Assembly (NCBI GenBank): GCA_947462335.1
Contig: OX381720.1
Span: forward strand, 2,115,501 to 2,179,500
Direction: 5' to 3'
DNA length: 64,000 nucleotides
Source of the DNA: Harmothoe impar
Taxonomy: Eukaryota > Annelida > Polychaeta > Phyllodocida > Polynoidae
In this document: positions 55,201 through 64,000 of the stretch, piece by piece
Numbering within the stretch: position 1 is the first letter of the stretch
Layout of the letters: the number at the start of each line of letters is the position of its first letter
Translations under genes and position numbers: made by a program
Notes under the pieces: model-generated
The model's database searches: none
Told to the model about the DNA's origin: nothing
Seen by the model: only the letters and a program-made list of their open reading frames with translations

Positions 55201-58200
55201 ATGCCTGTTCTCGAAGCCAGCATTGTCTCCATCACGGTGCCTTCTAACCAAGCTGAAGTTACCGTCCATCGAGATAACCTTCCCAGTCTGTGATATACAA
55301 AGTTGCAGGTTTCTTGATTTAAGGAATGAAACCTTATCTATCTGCTGATATCGCAATCCCCAAAATTCTTACATAACATAAAATATTGTATGTTTAATTA
55401 AAATACCAAAACAGTTGTTCAGTGTAATACAGATATTGTTCAATGAAACATGTATTTTTGTAGTGAGAGAATAGAATAGAAGAAGGCAGCCAGTTGGAAG
55501 AGTTATTACACAAAATACTATTTAAAATCCCCACGTTTTTTCAACATCCATGGCTGCTTTTGTATTACAATGTAGTGCCAAAATAAAGGACACAAGGCTG
55601 AACTGCTTAAAATCGGCAGCCAACACGAGATCGTCCGTATGGTCGGCCTTACTCAAACTGTGCATGCGTAAACATGAAGGATGTACATATTATCTGGTCT
55701 GGTTTGGCGTTCAGAATATAATCAATGGTTGATCTTACTTTTACAACACTACGCCTCAAACATTAATGATTTTCTCTGTTTGACACCATACACAATATGA
55801 ATATGAACTTCTTAGTACGTATACTTTAGACTACACAATGAAAAACTTGAATACACAATGAAACATTTAGCGTATGTTACTTTGAATGAACACTACTCCT
55901 GGATGTTAAAGTCTTTGATTTGTTTATCAAGAACCAGCGGTGTCCTTGCTTCATCAATGCCTCTTAGATATCCTTGATCTTGACTTAGTGAAATAGATGT
56001 TCAATAGTATTCCAGTAAACTGGTTTCCAGTTCTTAGTTGCCTCTATCCATCTGCCTCGTCATCACAGTCTTTGTCCTTCACCGGTACCCGGTCTCTGGT
56101 ACCCGGTCTCCGGTACCGTACATAACTTCCTTCCTATGTGACATTAACACCAGATCCTCCTGAACCTTCTCACACTTGCTGCCATTTTAGTCCTACTGTT
56201 CGGGGTGTAGATGGGGGCCCCCCTATGTCGCATGTCGATTTTAAGAAATGGTCATGTTGCATGTCCATGTCGCTTAATAATCCCAATGTCCCATGTCGAT
56301 TTTAAGAATTGCTCATATCCCCTGTCAATATCTTTTAAAAACTCATGTCGCATGTCACTAGGCCTCATGTCGCATGTTGATTTTAAGAATAGGCCATGTT
56401 GCCGTGTCGATTTTAGGGGTCTACCCCCATACTGTTGCGACCTTTATTCTCTACTACACATAGAATCATCTTCTACAACACTGACACATCTTCTACAGCA
56501 CTGATATCCTTTCCAGCACTGACACAACTTCTACAGCACTGACACTCCGTCTACAGCACTGACACTCCGTCTACAGCACTTGCACTCCGTCTACAGCACT
56601 TGCACTCCGTCTACAGCACTGACACTCCGTCTACAGCACTGACACTCCGTCTACAGCACTGACACTCCGTCTACAGCACTTGCACTCCGTCTACAGCACT
56701 GACACTCCGTCTACAGCACTGACACTCCGTCTACAGCACTTGCACTCCGTCTACAGCATTTGCACTCCGTCTACAGCACTGACACTCCGTCTACAGCACT
56801 GGCACAACTTCTACAGCACTGACACTTCATCTACAGAATCCTGATGTCCACTGCATACACACTGACGTCCTTGTGCCCACACACTATACGCATACCTTCT
56901 GGCTATTTACTGTACAAGACATGTCCCCTGTAAACACCAACCACTGTCTGTAACTCCCTGAAAGTGTCTGACACACCAACCTGCTGAATACACATGTACC
57001 TGACTTCCCTGTCGACCTTGTATACAGCTACCACTGTCCTCAGCATCCCAAGTAGACATCAGCATTATGCACGCACTACACACTGATGTCTCCATCATGT
57101 TGTGATCCACCCCACAACGTTCTGGTTTTCACAACATCCACAATACACACCCCATGTCATACTACTGTACAATACACACAGCAATCCTCCTGTGTGTCAT
57201 CTCGACGGCACCACTACGGATCCACAGCCATCTCTACCACACCCCACGTGGATCAGCTGTCTGTAAATTGCTGACACAGTGCTTCTCAGCGTCCTGAGTG
57301 TGTTTCTTTTGCTGCCCACTTACTGGGGGCTGCAGATGCGTCCCCCCTGAGGTCAGAAAGTTGCCGAAATTAAGGAGTCCAGGTCACAAAGTTGCTTTTT
57401 TGGAACCTTTAACCTATTGTCTATTTGGTCCAAAAGTCATAAGGTCACTTTTATTGTTGCTTTAGGTCGAAAGTCGCCTCCAAAACGGCCCAGGTCGCCA
57501 GGTAGCTTTTGACCCATCTGCACTCACTTACTGCAACGTCCATCAACACGGCACCTCACCATCTTGACACGTCTCTCCCGATGTGGGCCCTCCCCATCCT
57601 CAGGCCCGCTGCCACCTAGCATGGCACCTGCATGCAGCCACACCACCTCCAGCGTCTTCACGCTACTTGGCTATACGGCGACTGTGGCAAGCCATTTGTC
57701 ACTGTTTGTTCACCCTTGATATCGGAGTTAATAACTTGGATATCGGAGTCAATAACTTTGATATCGGAGTCTATAACTTTGATATCGGAGTTAGAAACTC
57801 GTATCAGAGTTAGAAACTGCAATATCAGAGTTAGAAACTGCAATATCAGAGTTAGAGACTCCAAAACTTCGATATCAGAGTTAGAAACTCCAATATAAGA
57901 GTAGTACTGTCATTGATACCACCCAAATCTTGACATCGACATTTCCAGAATTATGATCATCACATCGACAAAAGCATTATATTGATACAACTCTTAGCCC
58001 ACAGGTAGTCTTGGAATTAACCTATTCAAAACTGAAAGAATTGTGTAAAAATTCAAACTAGAATTATTTATTAGGTTAAAAGTCCCTTAAAAGTGCCTAA
58101 TTTTCGGGGGGATTAACTCTTTTCAAAGTGAAAGAGAATTTTACAGAAGGCCCACAGTTGGTAGACTATGAGTTACCTATTGTAATAAACAACTGATAAA

Positions 58201-61200
58201 ATTGATTTCAAGCACATTTTAGCCATCAATCTCAGATCAAAATAAATCGATGAAATCGAAAAATCGAGAAAAATATAGTGATAATCGGAATCGTGCGACT
58301 CTGCTGGGGAAAAGCCCCAAATATCACTCACACCTCCCTGGCAGCTTGGTCACTGTCTCCCCGTCCCTTCAGCGTTCTTCTTGGCATTTCCACCAGCTTT
58401 CCTCCGACATTCACAGCATCATTCCTACACATATCCATGTCTATAAATATATATATGCACTCTTCCTGCCCAGCTTGCTACACCAACTCACGTGGAATTC
58501 CCGACAGGTGCTGGGTGTGTCTCTTCCTTGGCCCCAAGGCCCGGGCTATCCGGTAACCTGCTCGCCGAAGCCACTCTCTGGCCGCGTCCCTGAGGTGTCC
58601 TCCCTGCACCATCCAACTCGCCGATTTTCAAGTGTCTCAATCTCGACTCCTACCAACCATCCGACCTTCAAGCCTTCTTGCAACTTAGTCCACACATTCC
58701 CCCAACTTCCTGCACAGTGGAAGAGTAGCTTGGGCCACATAAACTATTGGCTAAATAAAGGACACAAGGCTGAACTGCTTAAAATCGGCCGCCATCACGA
58801 GATCGTCCGTATGGTCTGCTTTATTCAAAATGTGCATGCGGAACATACAGGATGTACATATTATGCGGTCTAGTTTGGCGCTCAGAATATAATCAATGGT
58901 TGATCTTACTTTTACAACTCAATGCCATTCCTTAATGTCTAAACGTCATAGGGTTGGCATTATGTGTTTACTTACTCAAACATGAACTTGAAGGGAGAGA
59001 AATGTATCTCACCTTTGGGCATGCTGGACAAGTCTCAGCAGGTACAATGTCAGAAGAAATATTCTGGAGATGCTGGACCTCATGGTGTACTGCAGTGAAG
59101 CTGAGTACAGTGTCCCATGTGAAGCAATCCTTTATCTTTGGTTGCTTGAAAGAAGGTATATATTGGGTATGAGTTATGACATATTTCAATTTCCATTGGA
59201 CCCTATAATAACTGATATTATTTTGCCAAATTTATACCATATTTTCTATCTCTTTTAGTTTTTACCATGTTTTACCATGCTAAGAAAATCTAGCGTGTGA
59301 TCCTAATCACAAAAGACTCAGGGAAGCTGCCTGTATTGTGCATGTGCAGTGTGCATGTGCATGCACAACGTTCATGTGTAGTGTGCATGTGTAGTGTGCA
59401 TACGCAGTGTACATGTGTAGTGTACATGTGCAACGTGCATGTGTAGTGTGCATGTGCATGTGCAGCATGCATGTGTAGTGTGTAACCCCCAACCCCCAAG
59501 ACCCTACCATCAGTGTTGCCGAAATGACATCGGCACATCGGCTTTTGCCGATGTAGAATGTTAATGGCCGGTGTAAGGCTCTCACACACCGGCCACAATG
59601 GCCGGCCATGATGTCAGCTTTCCAAAAGTGAAAGAATTTTTCAAATATTCCTATTAGAAGCTGAGCTAGGTCAATCCAAGTGTTACATGTATTTTTTCCC
59701 TGAATTTAATCATTTTGAGTAGCATTATCAAAGAAGTATTGCAATTTGTATTAAATAATACGAAATGCACTATATGACATGAATACATGGCTCAATGTGG
59801 CCTGTGTAGAAGGCAAATGACCTGTGTAGGATCTCGCTACACAGGCCACATTTTGGTAACACTGTACTGTACCATACACTATTGTCGTCCACAGATGTCT
59901 TCCTACCCAATTCTGGTCTCACACCCTCCAAAATGAAATCTCCCATAGGTTTAACACTAAATGCCGAAATCGATGAAATGTCCACACTAGTACTGTTCAT
60001 GTTTGTCTACAGTGAGGAAAAAATGCCAATATTTGGGAAGGTCTACTTTAGCAATTTTTTCCAGGTAGTTCCAGTAGGGGTAGAAGAATGTTTTTTGCAT
60101 CCCCAGGTAGCGATTATGTGTACTTTTGATCAATGGGCCTAATTTTTCTTTGAAAAGTTTGGAAAATGAAAAAAAAAAAAAATTCCCTAAAAAACGTCTC
60201 ACAGAGGCGTCGCATAAGACTCTAGGAGCATGGCTCCCTGAGTCAATAAGTATGTTAACTGGGTCACACAATGTTGCTGTATGTTGTGCCATTTGTATTC
60301 AAGATTGTTATGAAATCTATACTTAAATTCATATTGCTTGGGATATGGAATGGATCCAGTTTGAATGTTTCTCTTTTTGCATGTGTAGCAAGTGTTATGG
60401 TGGGGAATGTACATGTATAGGGCTGGGGAAGGAAGTGCAGGCTACATTGTTGTATAATTGGGAAGTAAAATATGGACTAGGCAGAAAAAGATGTAGATGT
60501 TCTCACCTGCATGTACTGCGCTTCATTTAGGTGTTTAAGTGAGGCAACAAACGATGTCAAGGACACTTTTGCATTCAGAACAAGTGACCTGAGAAGCATC
60601 ATCAATTGTATGCTGATGGCCGTAGAAGGTGTGAGAGGGCTTGATGGCCAAAACCCATAACGCACTAAGGTCACAGCCTCGTCTTCACATGAGCAGAATT
60701 GTATCAACTGCGTGTGGGAACAACCTGGTGTAATAAAAAAGAGCGTTAATACAATGGAGGAGGAAGTCCAATATACTCATATGTTACGAGCTCTGGGTAC
60801 AAGTAAATATGTGTATGATTTGGTGTCTGGGTCAGGGGCCCTACTGACAATAGGCCCTAGGACAACAGGCTCTAAGTATTTCAGCCACATGACGATTGGC
60901 CCTCCGGACAATAGGCCCTCATGACTGTAAGCCCTCAGGTCAATAGGCCAGGCCCCTAACATCCGAACACATGCCATCTTATGTCCAAACACAGGCCATA
61001 CAAATATCCGAAAAAAGGCCATACTAATGTCTGAACACAGACCATACTAACATCCAAGCACAAGTGACTGATGTCCAAGTACAGGTGATACTAACATTCA
61101 AGCATGGGCAATACAAATGTCCAAGCACAGGTGATACTAACTGCAGAGCACAGGTGATACTAATGTCTGAGCACAGGTGCTACTAACTTCCAAGCACAGG

Positions 61201-62690
61201 TGATACTAACATCTGAGCACATCTATGCCTAAAATTAGAGAGCCATTTGTCATGTGGCCAAACTTCCGCAGGGCTAATGATCATGGGGCCTATATTTTTG
61301 AGGGTCAATTGCCATGGGGCCCTTGTTAATGCTTTAAAAGACATAGCAATTATCAGTAAGAAAAGGAAATGTAAGTGCATTTACCTTGATAATCCAAAAG
61401 GGTCATAAGTTTTGGATATAGACTGCACATACTAGGGTCTTCAGTTTCGTGTGTTCCTCTGTACCATGTGGTGAAAGGTAGGTCATACGTTTCCCAGTTT
61501 CCATCCTACAATATATATCATGTATTTGAGTAAAATAAGTAAGAGTTTTATTGCAAAACGAAACAAAAGAGAGTGGGATGAGGGGCAGTATGAGCAGGGG
61601 TGGGGGCAGCCGGGAGAGGGGGCAACGGGAAAACGGAAAACAGAAAAACAGAGAACGGGACAAAGGGCAGGGGGAGCCGGGGCGGAAAGAGCGGAGAAGG
61701 GAACGGTTCCCACTGCCAATGGTTATCACTGGTCGCTGACAGTTCCCACTGGGTGCTCCACCTATGATGAGACTCACTGAGACCTCTTAGGTAGACTTCA
61801 CGGACAGGACCTTTGACTGGACCCTACTCCCCAGATGATCATCCACCCATTCGGTAGAAGCAACCTGATCCAGGTTCTGTCATTCCAACCGTGAAGTCAA
61901 TGGAAGTACACTGAGTGTAGCCATGATCCTCATCCATCTCCATATCGCCAGGGTAGCGGGAGTGGGGAGAGCGGAGGGGAAAACAAAAAATGGGAAAACG
62001 GAGAACGACATGGCAGGCAGGGGATGGCAAGAGCGGGGGTGGGGAGAGCAGGGAATTGGTACCAACGTAGATTGATGGCAGAGACATGCACATAACCGAA
62101 ACAGAGTTTGCCTCGACAAAACAAATATCGGGAATACCGTCGCTGTTTACGCTATGATCTGCCCAGCTTCCTGAAGTTCAAAATTGTTTTTGGGTCAAAA
62201 TTATTTTTTGGGTTTATATCATAGAGAGCTGGATAGGAAATAGCAGACAACTTTCACCATAGTTAACCCTTTCAGGCCAGCACTCCCCATTTCTATCTGC
62301 ATATTATATAAGGTCTACAGTGTGTTTTGGGGGATTTGAGCCTCAATCAAGTGGAGGGGGCAAATTTCTATTTTTTCCAGAGGCAAATCTTTCATTCAGA
62401 GATTATGATAAGAAGCATGTAGTATAGTATAATATGTATAGAAGAAATTACCTGCCACATTTCTGGCTTATGAAGAGCAATGTGTTCATGGTGGGTGTTG
62501 CAGTGGTTGGAGCAGAAGTATGCACATGGCCCACAGTTTGAGCAGCGGATAATGTTGTGGAAATAATCACTGCACACACAGCATTTGTAGTCTTTAGGAG
62601 CTTTTTCCTCAACAAAGGCTCTTGCAAAGAGTGGGCGGAGAGAAGTCCACTTTGTTTCCTTTGACCTGCGGTTCCGGAGATACTTAGAAT
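43215..62690 (-). CDS. KDZ-type transposase gene, 15 exons, 5' end missing
   Basis: Exons in coding order are 62690-62452, 61505-61385, 60724-60507, 59144-59013, 55287-55114, 53172-53036, 52553-52460, 50184-50104, 49889-49709, 48984-48895, 48434-48360, 47872-47809, 45725-45675, 44325-44141 and 43864-43215 (TAA). All phases agree, giving about 829 visible residues. The first seen exon enters in phase 1, so earlier exons lie upstream, probably outside the window. Domains in order are a CxC-type Cys/His cluster (CCVCSDYFH ... CSNCGPCAYFCSNHC), a KDZ N-terminal region (QFCSCEDEAV, GFWPSSPLTPSTA), a CPAC motif, then the RNase H-fold core. The core has acidic residues in ISMDGNFSLVRR (D, about 245), LLYDIACQL (D, about 362) and LCDGEGTERLWS (E, about 416). 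GVFGSVCRHDYPYKFFD and WHVYGHGMSCQ are further KDZ landmarks. A coiled, acidic C-terminus ends it. The intact triad fits either an active transposase or a host gene. The long, MITE-filled introns favour a long-resident gene. The 59144 acceptor has a close in-frame alternative. Confidence 0.88.
44612..44666. repeat. 55-bp hairpin TGGTAGCGCCACC
   Basis: TGGTAGCGCCACCTATTCAC at the left pairs with GTGAATTGGTGGCGCTACCA at the right with one mismatch and a 9-base loop. It lies in the intron between KDZ exons 13 and 14 and resembles a minimal MITE. Confidence 0.8.
45867..47411. mobile_element. Element with GATTCCAGGGCTGCTGGCCCC ends and CATGTCGACAT arrays
   Basis: The left end, GATTCCAGGGCTGCTGGCCC, then TTGGCCCCCCGACTTTTGCC, is mirrored by GGGGCCAGGAGCCCTGGAAT-C at the right. 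In between are many units built on CATGTCGACATACAGGCCCC (46010-46250), GGCGGCCAGTATGTCGACCT (46540-46680), CTATCTGTCGAC (46690-46760) and TGGTGGCTTAGCTGTCGACA (47035-47230). The 1.5-kb element lies in a KDZ intron. Its open frames are repeat artefacts. Confidence 0.75.
49128..49642. mobile_element. MITE, TACCGTAAAAC / TTTTACTGTA, TTATAAC family
   Basis: The left TACCGTAAAACTAGTTGTAA and right AACGTAATTTTACTGTA form imperfect TIRs. TTTATAACAAA motifs lie at both ends. Inside are three copies of a CACCTGTCCA-TGGTCGGA-type unit (49300-49410). It lies in the intron between KDZ exons 9 and 10. Confidence 0.65.
50185..52134. other. Intron, mixed unclassified sequence
   Basis: No exon is recognised. 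C-rich text lies at 51093-51120. GC-rich inverted text (CAAGGCACCTACCCC ... GGAAGGTGCCTTGG) lies at 51732-51779. Confidence 0.4.
52135..52375. mobile_element. GGGGCCAAT-type short element
   Basis: TCATTTCTTGGCCACGTCTC opens and CATTGGGCCTATTGTCCACA closes a segment containing ATCATGGGGCCAATCTTCCA. The wording matches the ends of the 60836-61325 element. Confidence 0.4.
52719..52929. mobile_element. MITE, TAAGCCGCACC family (copy 3)
   Basis: It starts TACCGTAATATGAGCC and ends CGCGAGGTTTTACCGTA, so the last bases are altered relative to copies 1 and 2. GTATAAGCCGCACCCTGACT and TAATATAAGCCGCACC lie inside. It is intronic in the KDZ gene. Confidence 0.7.
53208..53320. repeat. GCCGCCATGTCGACA-type short repeat
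   Basis: ATGCCGCCATGTCGAGATGC, GATGCTGCCATGTTGACA and GATGCCGCCATGTTGACATA form an array that abuts KDZ exon 6. It belongs to the same family as the core of 45867-47411. Confidence 0.6.
53641..53703 (-). repeat. tRNA-Ala-like sequence (SINE head or pseudogene)
   Basis: On the minus strand, GCCTCGTTAGCTCAAGCAGG, then a plausible anticodon arm with GGC in the loop (TTGGACTGGCAATCTAA), then B-box GGGTTCGGTCC. The 3' acceptor strand does not pair with GCCTCGT, so it is not a functional tRNA as it stands. Confidence 0.55.
54097..54168 (+). repeat. tRNA-derived sequence
   Basis: TAGAGCAGGGGTAGAGTGTT resembles an A-box arm, and GGGTTCTAGGC is a degraded B-box. It resembles the segment at 13126-13196 (shared TAGAGnAGGGGTA, ACATGCA and CCTGGGTTC). 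Confidence 0.5.
54633..54982. mobile_element. Inverted-repeat element with paired 18-bp arrays
   Basis: AGGCTGTGTCTCAAGACCTT at the left is mirrored by AAGGTCGTGAGACACAGCCT at the right. Next to each end lies an array of the 18-mer GTCTCTGACCGGGTGCCG (five units at left) or its inverse GGTCAGAGACGGCACCCG (four units at right). The spacer is A/T-rich. It could fold into a long hairpin and lies in the intron between KDZ exons 5 and 6. Confidence 0.8.
55572..55747 (+). repeat. ~170-bp dispersed repeat, copy 1
   Basis: AAAATAAAGGACACAAGGCT, GAACTGCTTAAAATCGG, ACGAGATCGTCCGTATGGTC and ATAATCAATGGTTGATCTTA are shared in order with 58752-58919, in the same orientation. Both copies lie in one KDZ intron, 3.2 kb apart. 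It may be a SINE-like family or an intronic duplication. Confidence 0.75.
56210..56420. repeat. CATGTCGCATGTCGATTTTAAG repeat block
   Basis: Units such as TATGTCGCATGTCGATTTTA, CAATGTCCCATGTCGATTTT and CATGTCGCATGTTGATTTTA recur. Both ends resemble those of 39845-40240 (GATGGGGGCCCCCCTATGTC, CGATTTTAGGGGTCTAC). Confidence 0.65.
56500..56845. repeat. 20-bp minisatellite, about 17 units
   Basis: The unit is GACACTCCGTCTACAGCACT, with TGC/GAC variants in a semi-regular order. It lies in the intron between KDZ exons 4 and 5. Confidence 0.95.
57334..57526. mobile_element. TGCAGATGnGTC MITE, diverged copy
   Basis: TGCAGATGCGTCCCCCCTGA at the left and CTTTTGACCCATCTGCA at the right are TIRs. The inside repeats GGTCACAAAGTTGC and GGCCCAGGTCGCCAGGT as in 14656-14880. 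Confidence 0.65.
57716..57903. repeat. ~24-bp minisatellite, about 8 units
   Basis: The unit is TTGATATCGGAGTTAATAAC, changing to GATATCAGAGTTAGAAACTC. It is intronic. Confidence 0.9.
58752..58919 (+). repeat. ~170-bp dispersed repeat, copy 2
   Basis: It matches 55572-55747 with scattered substitutions. The 207-aa open frame upstream of it (58250-58873) shows no domain and is not supported as a gene. Confidence 0.75.
59335..59485. repeat. TG-rich minisatellite (GTGTAGTGTGCAT)
   Basis: Roughly 12-bp variants of TGTGTAGTGTGCATG repeat in a row. It lies between KDZ exons 3 and 4. Confidence 0.85.
60836..61325. mobile_element. GGGGCC-ended element with ~28-bp core array
   Basis: The left end repeats GGGCCCTACTGACAATAGGC and GGACAATAGGCCC. 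The right end has ATCATGGGGCCTATATTTTT and CAATTGCCATGGGGCCC. The core (60960-61215) is about ten diverged copies of AACATCCAAGCACAGGTGAT-ACT. It lies in the intron between KDZ exons 2 and 3. Confidence 0.6.
61560..62060. repeat. Purine-rich GGGAAAACGGAGAA repeats
   Basis: Two purine-rich blocks (61570-61700 and 61955-62060) share AACGGGAAAACGGAAAACAG-like words. They are intronic, between KDZ exons 1 and 2 as seen here. Confidence 0.6.
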
Positions 62691-62739
62691 CTGTAATGTT
62701 TAAAACATGTAATTAATATAAGACAATTACAGGGGTAGA

Positions 62740-63783
62740 CGGTATCGGGGTTTTTGGCCCCCCTGACACTCGGCGCACTGACATTTGGCCCCCCGACATT
62801 TGCCCCCCCCCCCCCCCCGAGACAAATGGCCCTCCCAGACTTGGGGCCCCCCAAGAAATCATTCTAAGTCCATATCTGATTTTAAATGGAGTTCTGCCCG
62901 AAAAAAGAGCATGATTAATCTGTCAACAGATGTTGACATATGACTAGTGTCGACAGCCCAGTAAACAAGCTTTAAAACGTTATTTTTACGTAAAATAACG
63001 TTTCTTTGTAGGCTGGGAGGTGTTGACATCTGTGGACAGATGTCGAGAGATGTCGACAGGTTGGCCGCCATGTCGACTGAGGTCAACAGAGGCCGAGATG
63101 TTGACAGATGTTGACCTCATGGCCGCCAACAGGTCGACCTGATGGTCGACATCTTGGCCGCCATCATGCCGCCACCTTGCTCACTTAAATGCATTATTTG
63201 ACACATTTCTGCACGTTGAAATAATTTACAATAACTTGCTGAAGTTTCTCTCACACATTCATATTTATCTATCTTTTGACACACAGGGGTCTTTATTTAC
63301 CCCCAAAAATACAGTATATACAAGAATTGTTACACAAAATGATTATAGTGCTGCCTCCATGTGGCAGGAATCTACAAATCTACAGATCATGTGCTGCAAA
63401 ATTGCTATAATTCTGATTTACAGCACAGAAATCGGTAAATATACAGCAAATAGTTCTGTAGATGTCGACCTGGTGGCTCAGCTGTCGACATGGCAACTGT
63501 GCAGTTGACATGGCGGTTTGGCTGTTGACATGGCAGTTTAGATGTCGACATGGCAGCTTAGCTGTGGATATGGTGGCCAGTATGTAAACATGGCGGCCAG
63601 TATGTTGACCATGATTTAAATTTGTTTGGGGTACCTTAATTCACCTAAAAACGACCAGTGGACTGGGGGGGCCAGGGATCCGGGGGGCTAACTGGCTGGG
63701 GTGGCCTAATGTCAGGGGGCCAAAAGTCAGAGGGCCAAGTGTAAGGGGACCAGGTGTCCTAGGGGCCAGCAGTCCTGGAATCA
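62740..63783. mobile_element. Second GGCCCCCTGACATT / TGTCGACAT element
   Basis: The left region carries TTGGCCCCCCTGACACTCGG and GACATTTGGCCCCCCGACAT. The right end, GGGGCCAGCAGTCCTGGAAT-C, is the inverse of the left end of the 45867-47411 element. TGTCGACATGGCAGCTTAGC and GCCGCCATGTCGAC units lie inside. The far-left TIR is degraded. Confidence 0.65.
62957..63017. mobile_element. 61-bp miniature of the AACGTT element, nested
   Basis: CCCAGTAAACAAGCTTTAAA begins and TTTCTTTGTAGGCTGGG ends a segment centred on ACGTTATTTTTACGTAAAAT-AACGT. It interrupts the TGTCGACA array of the surrounding element and so is younger than it. Confidence 0.65.
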
Positions 63784-64000
63784 GGGTAGATTTTGGGTAG
63801 GATACTAACTTGTTCACCTGTGGGCCACCCGGGGCCATAGCTCCAGAAATCTATGGGCCCGTAATTTCAGGTGTGGGCCCGGGAACAGATTTTACTTTTT
63901 TCAAAGAGAAATCATATAATTATTTCCTAGTTTATCTATGTTAAGATGAAATCAAATTGGCTGATTTGCTCTCATTTTCTTTCAAACGACATGCTTATAC
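63784..64000. other. Window end, GGGCCCGTAATTTC repeat fragment
   Basis: CTATGGGCCCGTAATTTCAG and GTGGGCCCGGG relate to the 780-858 and 34591 family. No exon of the KDZ gene is recognised between 62691 and 64000. Confidence 0.4.

Noticed and set aside
56500..56845. CRISPR array (regular 20-bp repeats)
   Set aside because: Units are contiguous without unique spacers and the DNA is clearly animal. It is a minisatellite.
58250..58873. 207-aa open frame
   Set aside because: No recognisable domain, it overlaps the 58752-58919 dispersed repeat and a T/C-rich stretch, and it lies antisense in a KDZ intron.
61483..62124. Overlapping Pro/Ser-rich frames on both strands
   Set aside because: They reflect purine-rich intronic repeats between two KDZ exons. 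No splice or start evidence.

Overview
The window is animal nuclear DNA. It has multi-exon genes with GT-AG introns, very dense inverted-repeat elements and minisatellites, long poly-G/poly-C runs, and metazoan families (C2H2 zinc fingers, a Crypton tyrosine recombinase, a KDZ transposase, non-LTR retrotransposons). The style, including frequent TAGGCCTA words, suggests a marine invertebrate such as an echinoderm, hemichordate or lancelet. The species cannot be fixed from the sequence alone. Exon models were built by hand from open frames, splice sites and phase matching.

Layout. 1-6.2 kb is repeat-rich: a tandem array of about 200 bp units interrupted by a hAT-like MITE, and an orphan terminal exon at 5.3 kb. 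6.2-7.8 kb holds a 504-aa C2H2 zinc-finger gene on +. 8.4-11 kb holds a decayed LINE 3' end and a 5'-truncated LINE carrying an intact RNase H, inserted with a 16-bp target duplication into an older inverted-repeat element. 15.1-18.4 kb holds an apparently intact three-exon Crypton-type tyrosine recombinase gene (726 aa) bracketed by a perfect 23-bp inverted repeat. 18.3-33.7 kb holds a twelve-exon + strand gene, including a proposed 5' UTR exon. Its predicted 672-aa protein combines a homeodomain-like segment, a split HMG-box-like segment, 18 in-frame 15-aa repeats, an AT-hook-like motif and a Tudor-like C-terminus. 33.7-43.2 kb is mostly mobile-element debris with a few weak candidate exons. 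43.2-62.7 kb holds, on the minus strand, at least 15 exons of a KDZ-type transposase gene with all three catalytic acidic motifs. Its introns are packed with MITEs and minisatellites. The last 1.3 kb is transposon sequence.

How they relate. The zinc-finger, Crypton and multi-domain genes run rightward and the KDZ gene runs leftward towards them. The protein products are all predicted nuclear DNA- or chromatin-binding proteins or recombinases, and two have a transposase origin. The open frames and consistent splice phases suggest retained genes rather than dead copies. No functional link between them is shown by the sequence. The most notable items are the multi-domain gene, the Crypton inside inverted repeats next to that gene's proposed promoter, and the intron-rich KDZ gene.
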